From positions 1-64,000 of the forward strand of contig NZ_JAGJEH010000012.1 of the NCBI RefSeq assembly GCF_018100925.1: a stretch of DNA of 64,000 bases, in the 5' to 3' direction. The DNA is from Pseudoalteromonas luteoviolacea. Lineage in GTDB: Bacteria > Pseudomonadota > Gammaproteobacteria > Enterobacterales > Alteromonadaceae. Positions 1-6,919 of the stretch are shown one piece after another (the first letter of the stretch is position 1; every line of letters begins with the position of its first letter). Under the pieces are notes generated by a model. That model did not search any database. It saw nothing but the letters and a program-made list of their open reading frames with translations, and was not told the origin of the DNA. Position numbers and translations under genes: made by a program.

Positions 1-141
1 GCTAAATCGTCTCGAAAGTTGTAGAGGTCATGCACATTGATAAAGAGACGAATTAGCGCAAGGTGAAGGAAGCAACCTTCACAGTGTTAATTCTTTACTC
101 CTTTTAAATGCACTCCCGTAGCAACAGCTAAACTAGCTTAT

Positions 142-535
142 TTCACCTTGCGCAAAAGAACCGTACTCACTGCGTTCGCAGTCGGTAGCCTTTTGCACGT
201 TATTCACCTTATACAAAAGAACTGTACTCACTGCGTTCGCTGTCGCTAGCCTTTTGCACTCTAGGCCCTGAATCAAGTTCAGGGTGACGACTAGGTTGAG
301 TGCCGTGTCACATTGGGTAAAACGGCTCACTTCACCTTGCGCAAATTGAACGTACTCGCTTCGCTCACTGTCGTTACAATTTGCACGATGTCATCCTGAA
401 CTCGTTTCAGGACCCATGGGTTTTGATGTTAGCTAGGCTTTAAGAGTGGCAGACTTAGCAATTGTCAAAACAGTTCATTTCACCTTGGGCGAAAGAGTCT
501 TACTCACGGCGTTCACTGGTGCTAGCCTTCTGCAC
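142..535. repeat. Repeat family A: four degenerate palindromic units
   Basis: Four copies of a unit of about 57 bases lie at 142-198, 203-259, 331-386 and 479-535, and a fifth partial copy starts at 605. Each begins TTCACCTT and ends in a TTGCAC or CTGCAC element. In unit 1, GCAAAAG (152-158) pairs with CTTTTGC (190-196), and an inner palindrome ACTGCG-TT-CGCAGT lies at 169-182, so each unit could fold into a nested hairpin. The reverse complement of the unit's left end (GCGCAAGGTGAA) is seen once more at 56-67. The copies differ at many positions, so they are old. They look like REP/MITE-type extragenic palindromes. No protein-coding potential is visible. Confidence 0.8.
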
Positions 536-566
536 CATAGACCTTGAATCAAGTTCAGGGTGACGA
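266..566. repeat. Repeat family B: CCTGAA/TTCAGG palindromes
   Basis: A second short repeat lies between the family A units. Copies are at 266-290 and 542-566 (CCTGAATCAAGTTCAGG core followed by GTGACGA; the second copy has one mismatch in the first arm) and, in the opposite orientation, at 391-415 (TCATCCTGAACTCGTTTCAGGA). The arms CCTGAA and TTCAGG are complementary around a five-base loop. Similar extragenic palindromes are common in marine proteobacterial genomes; that comparison is from memory. Confidence 0.75.
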
Positions 567-622
567 AAAGGGTGGTGGCCTTAGCAACTGTAAAATTAGT
601 TCATTTCACCTTGCGCAAATTA

Positions 623-938
623 CTTACCCAGTCCACACCGGTTCATCTTCTTATTGTGTTTTATGCAATATATAGGGCGGAAACTTTAAAATGCTTTGAT
701 ATTAAGGAAAATTCAACAGCTGTTGAAAAGCGCGGTCCACTTGTTTTGATGATGATTTATATGAATAAAATCATATTTATAGAGGGTAAAAAGCACAATC
801 TGTATGATTGTAAATGGATGTAACATTGAGCGGCAGATTGTTCTTTTTTTGATAGAATGTTTGTTGGTTTTGATGTATTATCCCCGCCTTGTGAACAGTG
901 GGGCTGTTCAGATATGAAGTATTTAAGTGGAGCGTCAG
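623..938 (+). other. Non-coding leader before the aryl polyene operon
   Basis: No convincing gene is seen here; the short open frames have no ribosome binding site and no recognisable protein. The stretch is A+T-rich and must carry the promoter of the downstream operon. A possible -10 element TATTAT lies at 876-881, but no clear -35 element stands at the right distance. A small hairpin (ACAATC 795-800, GATTGT 806-811) and a stronger inverted repeat at 892-910 are present. Confidence 0.5.
892..910. promoter_or_regulatory. Inverted repeat TGAACAG-N5-CTGTTCA upstream of operon
   Basis: A perfect seven-base inverted repeat (892-898 and 904-910) with a TGGGG spacer lies about 10 bases downstream of the possible -10 element and 28 bases before the first start codon. 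It could be an operator for a dimeric regulator or a small hairpin in the 5' leader. No regulator gene is in the cluster, so any protein binding here would be encoded elsewhere. Confidence 0.4.
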
Positions 939-1664
939 ATGCAGTTTGAATTAGCAATCGACGATTATTTTTTTCTTACTCCTGCGACGATAGGGACTGT
1001 CGAGCTCAAGCAATTGCTTGGTGATCTTAAGCCTATGCAAAAAAGGCGTTTAAGTCATTATGCCAAATTAGCCATGGGAAGTTTGTTACAATTAGAAGAA
1101 ACTTCCTTTGACTGCAATGAAGGTCAAGGTACTCCTGTGTGTGAGTTGGTATTTGCGAGTAGGCATGGTGATTTTCATAAAACCAGTGAATTGCTCGATA
1201 CATTAGCTTCTAAACAAGAGATATCTCCAACAGCTTTTAGTCTGTCAGTACACAATGCGGTATCTGGTCTTTACTCAATTTTTAAAAATAAAAAAATTCC
1301 AATAACGGCTATTTCTGCTGGCAGAGACACTTTTTTATCTGCACTAATAGAAGCATATATACGGATCCATACTAAACGTTTGGATAAGGTTATTCTTATT
1401 TACGTGGACCAACCGCTTCCGGATCACTATCAGTGTTTTGCTGATGAAAATCAGCAAGGACATGCAGCTGCACTGGTGCTATCTGCAAATTCAAATAGGG
1501 CTGAAGGCAAGGTAAGGTTGTCATTCGACAATACAACAGATGCAGAAACAAGTGCTGAACAAAATACTAATCATTGCCTTATGTTTTGTGAGTGGTTTAC
1601 ATCTGCTGAATCACATCTTGTGCTGTCAAACCAAAGAGCAAACTGGGTTGTTAAAAAGTTATGA
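939..1664 (+). CDS. apeC: Aryl polyene chain-length factor (beta-ketoacyl synthase-like)
   Basis: This 241-residue protein resembles the short N-terminal beta-ketoacyl synthase-like family that acts as chain-length factor in aryl polyene synthesis, pairing with a full ketosynthase to form the elongating heterodimer. It is about half the length of a ketosynthase. Where a ketosynthase nucleophile elbow would lie it reads ISAGRD, with no cysteine, so it should not condense by itself. The open frame extends back to a GTG at 927, but ATG 939 is preferred: it has GGAG at 929-932 at good spacing, and the product begins MQFELAIDDY as family members do. It is the first gene of the operon; its stop overlaps the next start (ATGA). 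Confidence 0.8.
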   Translation: MQFELAIDDYFFLTPATIGTVELKQLLGDLKPMQKRRLSHYAKLAMGSLLQLEETSFDCNEGQGTPVCELVFASRHGDFHKTSELLDTLASKQEISPTAFSLSVHNAVSGLYSIFKNKKIPITAISAGRDTFLSALIEAYIRIHTKRLDKVILIYVDQPLPDHYQCFADENQQGHAAALVLSANSNRAEGKVRLSFDNTTDAETSAEQNTNHCLMFCEWFTSAESHLVLSNQRANWVVKKL

Positions 1665-2437
1665 TTAAACGTATGAGTTACCTACGTCGATTAATTTTGA
1701 CTGGTGCATCATTTACTCTTTTTGGGGTTGGTGGTATTTTTCTGTCGTTTGTGGTTTTCCCTATTCAGGCATTACTTTATCGCAATGCAGAAAAACGCAA
1801 GCAAGTTGCCAGATATAGCGTACACCTCGGTTTTAAATTTTTCCTAAAAGTGATGATGGCATTCGGGTTGTGTAAAGTTGAAGCCGACATCGGAAAGAAA
1901 CTACAAAATTTAGAGGGAAGTATCATCTTGGCCAATCATCCTTCATTGATTGACGTTGTTGTACTTATCTCTATGGTTCCAAATGCAGATTGTGTAGTGA
2001 AAGCACATTTACTAAAAAACCCATTTATGCGCAGAGTTATATTGGGTACTGGCTATATCAGTAACAGTGAGCCAGAGCTGTTGATCACAGACTGTCAGAG
2101 CTCTCTTAAACAGGGCAACAATCTAATCATCTTCCCTGAAGGTACGAGAACAAATAAAGATAGCAAACTCGATAGTTTCCAGCGAGGTGCTGCAAATATC
2201 GCCCTACGTTGTAATGCTTCACTGACCTTATTAAAAATTCAGGTAACGCCCACGACATTAACTAAAAAAGAAAAGTGGTACCAGATCCCAGAACAGAAAG
2301 TTAAATTCTCTCTAACGGAGCTAAATAGAGAGTTATGTATCAAAAAGTACAATCATACTTCCCTGAGCGTAGCTTCTAGAGCAATGACTAAAGATCTGTG
2401 GAATATGTATGAACAGGAGTTAAATATAAATGGCTGA
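1661..2437 (+). CDS. PlsC-like lysophospholipid acyltransferase of APE cluster
   Basis: The 258-residue membrane-associated acyltransferase belongs to the 1-acyl-glycerol-3-phosphate acyltransferase (PlsC) superfamily. The catalytic NHxxxxD motif is present as NHPSLID near residues 91-97 and the acceptor-binding FPEGTRT motif near residue 158. A hydrophobic N-terminal segment (about residues 10-38) anchors it in the inner membrane. It overlaps the chain-length factor by four bases and the first ACP by eight, so translation is probably coupled. It probably transfers the finished polyene acyl chain, or a fatty acid, to a lipid acceptor. The true acceptor cannot be read from sequence. An alternative start lies four codons in (MSYLRR). 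Confidence 0.85.
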   Translation: MIKRMSYLRRLILTGASFTLFGVGGIFLSFVVFPIQALLYRNAEKRKQVARYSVHLGFKFFLKVMMAFGLCKVEADIGKKLQNLEGSIILANHPSLIDVVVLISMVPNADCVVKAHLLKNPFMRRVILGTGYISNSEPELLITDCQSSLKQGNNLIIFPEGTRTNKDSKLDSFQRGAANIALRCNASLTLLKIQVTPTTLTKKEKWYQIPEQKVKFSLTELNRELCIKKYNHTSLSVASRAMTKDLWNMYEQELNING

Positions 2438-2696
2438 TGAAAACTTAAAGGCTGTGGTAAAGAAGCTAATAATCGATAGTCTCGATTTAGAAGATATCAC
2501 ACCTGAAGAAATTGTTGATGATGAACCTCTATTCATAGACGGTTTAGGGCTAGATAGTATAGATGCGCTTGAACTTGGACTAGCCGTTAAAAAGCAGTTC
2601 GGCGTTAAGATAGATGCAAACAGTGAAGATACAAAGCAGCACTTTGCGTCTGTTAATAGTTTATGTGATTTTATTTCGAGTAATACCGAAGGTTAA
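2430..2696 (+). CDS. apeE: Acyl carrier protein 1 of APE cluster
   Basis: This is an acidic 88-residue acyl carrier protein. The phosphopantetheine attachment site is Ser43 in the GLDSIDALELG motif. It carries the starter or growing polyketide chain as a thioester for the ketosynthases, ketoreductase and dehydratases of the cluster. It overlaps the upstream acyltransferase gene by eight bases and lies two bases before a second, clearly different ACP. The symbol follows the E. coli aryl polyene order, in which two ACPs follow the acyltransferase. Which of the two takes the starter and which the extender units cannot be told here. No phosphopantetheinyl transferase gene is in the cluster. Confidence 0.85.
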   Translation: MADENLKAVVKKLIIDSLDLEDITPEEIVDDEPLFIDGLGLDSIDALELGLAVKKQFGVKIDANSEDTKQHFASVNSLCDFISSNTEG

Positions 2697-2698
2697 AA

Positions 2699-2947
2699 AT
2701 GAGTTCTAGAGAAGATTTATTTAAGAAGCTAAGCGAAATTTTGGTTGAAGAATTTGAAATTGAAGAGGACTCAATCAAGCCCGATGCTAATCTTTACGAT
2801 GAATTGGATTTAGACAGCATCGATGCTGTCGATTTAGTCGTGAAATTACGTGAAATGACGGGTAAGAAAATTGACCCTGAAGCATTCAAGCAAGTTAGAA
2901 CAGTGAATGACGTAATTGACGAAATGGAAAAGCTATTAAGTAAGTAA
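2699..2947 (+). CDS. apeF: Acyl carrier protein 2 of APE cluster
   Basis: The second acyl carrier protein has 82 residues and is strongly acidic. Ser40 in DLDSIDAVDL is the phosphopantetheine site. Outside the site and helix II it differs widely from the first ACP, which argues for separate roles, such as starter loading versus chain extension, rather than a recent duplication. It starts two bases after the stop of the first ACP and is followed five bases later by a membrane protein gene. The paired ACPs match the arrangement known from E. coli aryl polyene clusters. Confidence 0.85.
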   Translation: MSSREDLFKKLSEILVEEFEIEEDSIKPDANLYDELDLDSIDAVDLVVKLREMTGKKIDPEAFKQVRTVNDVIDEMEKLLSK

Positions 2948-2952
2948 GTCAC

Positions 2953-3507
2953 TTGAAAGTTTTTGTTGGAATCATTCTCGCGATTGTAACCCTTGGTTAT
3001 CCGATAATTGTTTATCAGGGGTTGAAGCACTTTGATTTTCAAGCGTTGGCGCTGTTTCTGGCAAGTGTTCTTACAGTAAAGTTAGTTCTGCAACGTAGAG
3101 CGACCTCGAAAGTATTCAATTATATTTTGGGGGTCGGGATTAGCTTCTTAGTTCTGTCATCTGTATTGAATTTACAGGTTGGAATGCTGCTTTACCCAGT
3201 CGTGATTAATGCTTGCATGTTGTTTGTATTTGGTGCGTCATTGAAATGGAAACCTTGCATCATTGAACGCTTGGCGAGGATCCGCGAACCTGATTTACCC
3301 CCTAAGGGTGTTCAATACACAGAAAAAGTAACCAAGGTATGGTGTGCTTTTTTTGTGATTAATATGCTAGTTTCTTTGTATACCGCCCTATTAGCCCCCA
3401 TAGAAGTATGGACTTTATACAATGGCTTAATTGCGTACATTGCTATGGGCTTGCTGTTTTTAGGCGAGTGGTTGGTTAGAATTAAAGTCAGAAAACACCA
3501 TGAATGA
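2953..3507 (+). CDS. COG4648-like inner-membrane protein of APE cluster
   Basis: The 184-residue protein is largely hydrophobic, with about five predicted membrane segments (roughly residues 3-20, 27-44, 50-80, 125-143 and 150-168) and a conserved-looking soluble stretch near residues 98-118 rich in Arg and Pro. It matches the small membrane protein that follows the ACPs in aryl polyene clusters (COG4648 type). Its function is not established; a role in moving or anchoring the polyene lipid is only a guess from context. The start is TTG at 2953, the first start after the preceding stop. Its 3' end overlaps the ligase gene by eight bases. Confidence 0.7.
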   Translation: MKVFVGIILAIVTLGYPIIVYQGLKHFDFQALALFLASVLTVKLVLQRRATSKVFNYILGVGISFLVLSSVLNLQVGMLLYPVVINACMLFVFGASLKWKPCIIERLARIREPDLPPKGVQYTEKVTKVWCAFFVINMLVSLYTALLAPIEVWTLYNGLIAYIAMGLLFLGEWLVRIKVRKHHE

Positions 3508-4864
3508 TCTTTCCCATCTTAAACTCGCTAAGTTTTCCTTTGTGCTGGACACTGGGGAAGTTAAAACAGCTGAGTCTTTTTGGCATGACAGTTATCTTTA
3601 TAGTAAAAAGCTGGGCGCAGCAATAAATAAATTAGGTATAAGAGCAACACCTAAGGCCGTTTTATTCGATAGTGATCCATATACCTTTGGCTATAAGTTA
3701 TTTGCATTGCTTGCACGCGGATGTGAAATTGCACTGCCGAATAATCAACAACCCAGTACACTGGAAGATGCTGTTTCAGCTTCGGATGTTGTATGTGGAA
3801 GTGCATTTTTAGGTGTTAAGGAAACCTCGACTTGGATAGACGGCATGTCCGAAGTTGAGCTGGGTGAGCAACAGGACGAAGTTTATTGGCCAACAACCGG
3901 CACGATCGTCTTTTTTACGTCAGGTTCTACTGGCAAAAGTAAGCAAATTAGAAAAGCCTGGCAGTCTTTGCAACTGGAATTAGATATACTAGCATCGACA
4001 TTTGAGTTGTCACCAGTGAGGGAGTTTGTTTCCACTGTACCTCATTATCATATTTACGGCTTGCTGTTTAGGTTGCTATTACCTATGAAATTGGGCGTGA
4101 AAATTCACCCCACAAAGGAATACCCTGAGCATGTACTACCCCTGCTAAAAACGGCTGAAAAAAATCAATTTGCGATGATTTCGAGTCCGGCATTTTTAAA
4201 ACGCTTATGCAATGACAATGTACTTGCATCTAACGCTCATGCCTTCAATTGTATATTTTCTTCTGGTGGTGAGTTAAAAAGCGAAATTGCAACTAAGCTG
4301 TATTCGCAGATGCAGCTTCCCATAAGAGAGATATATGGAAGTACTGAATCTGGCGGAATTGCGCATCGACAACAAACTCAGGTGTCCGATTCTGTTTGGA
4401 CGCTGTTTGAAGGGATGTCGATATCCGTAAATCCTGATAGTCAACAGTTAGTACTCTCTTCTCCATATTTAAACTTTGAGCCTCTACTAATGGGCGACAA
4501 AGTAAAGGTTTGTTCAAACGGTCAATTTAAGTTGCTAGGGCGTATCGATCGAACGGTAAAGATAGAAGAAAAGCGCGTGAATTTAAGTGCTTTGGAACGC
4601 ACTCTAGAGGAACATGCGTGGATACAGTCTAGCAAAGTGATTTTACTTGAAGGTAAGCGAAGTACATTAGCAGCCGTCGTGGTTTTGAACATTGGAAATG
4701 CAACCTTTGAATCGAAGCACCAGCTAAACCAGATTTTACGCCAACATCTTGCTAACAAGTTTGAATTGATATGTATACCCAAAAAATGGCGGTATGTGGA
4801 AGAGTTTCCTATAAACAACCAAGGAAAAACTACGGCAGCAGCATTGGAGAAGCTTTTTGAATAA
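3500..4864 (+). CDS. apeH: Acyl-activating (AMP-forming) ligase of APE cluster
   Basis: This 454-residue enzyme of the ANL superfamily activates the aromatic starter acid with ATP and probably loads it on an ACP. The phosphate-binding core motif TSGSTGKSK is at residues 140-148, the A5-like YGSTESGG motif near residue 279, and the hinge GRIDRTVKIEEKRV near residue 347. It is shorter than typical CoA ligases and has a reduced N-terminal subdomain, as is usual for this branch. The substrate is likely a hydroxycinnamate made by the ammonia-lyase three genes downstream; this is an inference from neighbours. The end overlaps the next gene by eight bases. Confidence 0.8.
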   Translation: MNDLSHLKLAKFSFVLDTGEVKTAESFWHDSYLYSKKLGAAINKLGIRATPKAVLFDSDPYTFGYKLFALLARGCEIALPNNQQPSTLEDAVSASDVVCGSAFLGVKETSTWIDGMSEVELGEQQDEVYWPTTGTIVFFTSGSTGKSKQIRKAWQSLQLELDILASTFELSPVREFVSTVPHYHIYGLLFRLLLPMKLGVKIHPTKEYPEHVLPLLKTAEKNQFAMISSPAFLKRLCNDNVLASNAHAFNCIFSSGGELKSEIATKLYSQMQLPIREIYGSTESGGIAHRQQTQVSDSVWTLFEGMSISVNPDSQQLVLSSPYLNFEPLLMGDKVKVCSNGQFKLLGRIDRTVKIEEKRVNLSALERTLEEHAWIQSSKVILLEGKRSTLAAVVVLNIGNATFESKHQLNQILRQHLANKFELICIPKKWRYVEEFPINNQGKTTAAALEKLFE

Positions 4865-5213
4865 TCTAACTACCCATCCTGAGATGCTTAACGTCACAAA
4901 AGACGAGGACACGGTAACTTTATTACTGAATGTAACCGAAAATATCAGCTATTTTCAGGGGCATTTTCCCGACGCGCCAATTTTGGCTGGCGTGGTACAA
5001 CTCGATTGGGCCGTAAATTATGCTCGAGAGCATTTTGTACTGACTTCTGCTGAAGTGGAAGAGGTTCAGGTCTTAAAGTTTCAAAATGTCATTGTACCTA
5101 ATAGCCTTATTACTCTGCGGTTGATACAAAAATCACCAACAAAAGTTGTTTTTGAGTATGAATCTGATAAGGGCAGTCACGCTTCAGGGCGCATTGTTTT
5201 TGAGGGGGCTTAG
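4857..5213 (+). CDS. apeI: 3-hydroxyacyl-ACP dehydratase, active-type subunit
   Basis: The 118-residue protein has the hot-dog fold of FabA/FabZ dehydratases. The catalytic histidine lies in GHFPDAP (His36), and Asp50 sits where FabZ has its catalytic glutamate and FabA an aspartate. It should remove water from 3-hydroxyacyl-ACP in each elongation cycle to build conjugated double bonds. In the E. coli system this subunit works with a second dehydratase (ApeP), here encoded at 14687. The start codon is TTG 4857, supported by GGAGA at 4846-4850, and overlaps the end of the ligase gene. Confidence 0.8.
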   Translation: MNNLTTHPEMLNVTKDEDTVTLLLNVTENISYFQGHFPDAPILAGVVQLDWAVNYAREHFVLTSAEVEEVQVLKFQNVIVPNSLITLRLIQKSPTKVVFEYESDKGSHASGRIVFEGA

Positions 5214-5957
5214 GTGAGTTATTGTTTCATTATACCTAACTACAATCATATTCATGGTTTTGTCGACCTTATCAGTCAGTTAAGTGAATACTCTCTGCCT
5301 ATTATCATTGTGAATGACGCCAGTACAGAATCAATTAAATCTCAACTCGTAACAATCTCACAGCAATATCCGAAGGTGGTCTTATGTCATCATCGCTTTA
5401 ATCAAGGAAAAGGTGGTGCGGTGCAAACAGGGTTAAATAAGGCAATTGAGTTAGGGTTTTCGCATGCACTTCAAGTTGATGCCGATGGTCAGCACAATTT
5501 GCAGGATATAGATACATTTTTATCTCTATCCAAAGCAAACCCTGAAGCACTTATTTCAGGGTATCCTGTATATGATGAATCAGTGCCTAAGCACCGCTAT
5601 TATGCTCGTTATATCACTCATTTTTGGGTGTGTGTCGAAACCCTTTCTAAGGAATTGAAAGATACCATGTGTGGTTATCGAGTATACCCCCTGACGGCGT
5701 ACGACCAATTGGCGAGTGGCTCATCACTAGGTAAGAGAATGGATTTTGATATTGAAGTTATGGTCAAGCTCTACTGGCAAAAAACACCATTTAAATTTGT
5801 GCCTACGAAAGTTCACTATCCAGAAAACGGCATTTCTCATTTCAAAGCGTTAGATGACAATATTAGAATATCTTGGATGCACACTCGTTTGTGTTTTGGC
5901 ATGTTATGGAGAAGCCCAGAACTAGTGGCTCGTTTTTTTAGAAGAAGTTTTAACTAA
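5214..5957 (+). CDS. GT2 family glycosyltransferase (DPM1-like) of APE cluster
   Basis: This 247-residue glycosyltransferase of family 2 has the nucleotide-sugar binding start YCFIIPNYNH, a NDAST segment, and the metal-binding motif DADGQH near residue 90. It resembles dolichol-phosphate mannose synthase type enzymes and lacks C-terminal membrane helices. It begins with GTG directly after the dehydratase stop and is followed two bases later by an acyltransferase; in some related clusters these two functions are fused in one protein. It probably glycosylates the polyene or its lipid anchor. The sugar donor is unknown. Confidence 0.8.
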   Translation: MSYCFIIPNYNHIHGFVDLISQLSEYSLPIIIVNDASTESIKSQLVTISQQYPKVVLCHHRFNQGKGGAVQTGLNKAIELGFSHALQVDADGQHNLQDIDTFLSLSKANPEALISGYPVYDESVPKHRYYARYITHFWVCVETLSKELKDTMCGYRVYPLTAYDQLASGSSLGKRMDFDIEVMVKLYWQKTPFKFVPTKVHYPENGISHFKALDDNIRISWMHTRLCFGMLWRSPELVARFFRRSFN

Positions 5958-5959
5958 TT

Positions 5960-6919
5960 ATGAGTGAAAAGCACTGGTCTCAAATTGGCGAGAGAGGTTC
6001 CCTTTTAGGGTTGCGCTTTTTACTAGGTGTTTATCAAATCCTAGGTAAGTATCCCCTTTGGTTATTCCTATTTCCCGTGGTTTTTTATTTCTATTTGACA
6101 GATAAAAATGGCAGGAATGCGTCCAAACAGTTTTTGTCGAAAGTAGCTGCGGACCAAGAGCAGGGTAAGATTTCTGACAGCCAGCTCTCTGTATTAAAAC
6201 ACTATTGCACATTTGCAGATGCCGCTTTTGATAAGTTAGATGCTTGGCTTGGCAATATTAGCAACAAGCAAATTATTTATAGCTGCCCAGAGGCGATGGA
6301 GAATATTGCAAGAAGCGGTAAAGGTGCCATTTTTATCGGTTCACACTTAGGCAATTTAGAAGTGTGTAGAGCGATGAACCAAGATCGCTACGGAACAAAA
6401 ATAAATGTACTGGTATTCACTCAGCATGCAATTAAGTTTAATCAGTTGCTCAAAGATGTTGCCGATGATGTGGACCTTAATATGATCCAAGTATCAGATG
6501 TCGGTCCTGATACTGCTATGCTCCTAAAAGATAAAGTTGAACAGGGAGAAATAGTAGTCATTGTTGGGGATAGGACCAGTCAGTCGGTTGCGGGAAGAGT
6601 GATTTATTCGCCATTTCTAGGGCAGGATGCTCCTTTTTCTCAAGGGCCATTTATTTTGGCTGCGTTGCTAGAATGTCCAATATATTGGCTGTTTTGTTTC
6701 AAAGAGGGGCGTAATTTCAAAGTTTGTATCGAGCATGTTACTGACAAATTGAAATTACCCCGCAAGCAACGCCAAGAAGTGCTTTCTGAGCTAATTGCTT
6801 GTTATGCAAAAAGGCTTGAGCACTACGCTATAAAGTACCCATACCAATGGTTTAATTTTTACGATTTCTGGCAGCGGGATAATAATGCTCAACGTGTCAG
6901 CTCTAAAGAGGATAAATAA
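5960..6919 (+). CDS. LpxL/HtrB-like acyltransferase of APE cluster
   Basis: The 319-residue protein belongs to the lipid A acyltransferase (LpxL/HtrB) superfamily, in the branch with COG4261. The catalytic HxxxxE motif appears in GSHLGNLEVCRA near residue 129. A hydrophobic N-terminal segment (about residues 34-49) should place it on the inner membrane. The housekeeping LpxL is a separate gene at 54636, so this copy is likely dedicated to the polyene pathway, probably esterifying the polyene or a fatty acid to a glycolipid. It lies directly between the GT2 gene and the ammonia-lyase with no gap. Confidence 0.82.
   Translation: MSEKHWSQIGERGSLLGLRFLLGVYQILGKYPLWLFLFPVVFYFYLTDKNGRNASKQFLSKVAADQEQGKISDSQLSVLKHYCTFADAAFDKLDAWLGNISNKQIIYSCPEAMENIARSGKGAIFIGSHLGNLEVCRAMNQDRYGTKINVLVFTQHAIKFNQLLKDVADDVDLNMIQVSDVGPDTAMLLKDKVEQGEIVVIVGDRTSQSVAGRVIYSPFLGQDAPFSQGPFILAALLECPIYWLFCFKEGRNFKVCIEHVTDKLKLPRKQRQEVLSELIACYAKRLEHYAIKYPYQWFNFYDFWQRDNNAQRVSSKEDK

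Noticed and set aside
142..535. CRISPR array
   Set aside because: Units are degenerate, spaced unevenly and palindromic throughout, with no constant spacers and no cas genes.
892..910. LexA box at the palindrome before the operon
   Set aside because: The arm order and spacing do not fit CTG-N10-CAG; kept only as an unnamed inverted repeat.
560..957. Short open frames on both strands in the repeat and leader region
   Set aside because: They run through palindromic repeats, lack ribosome binding sites and show no recognisable protein.
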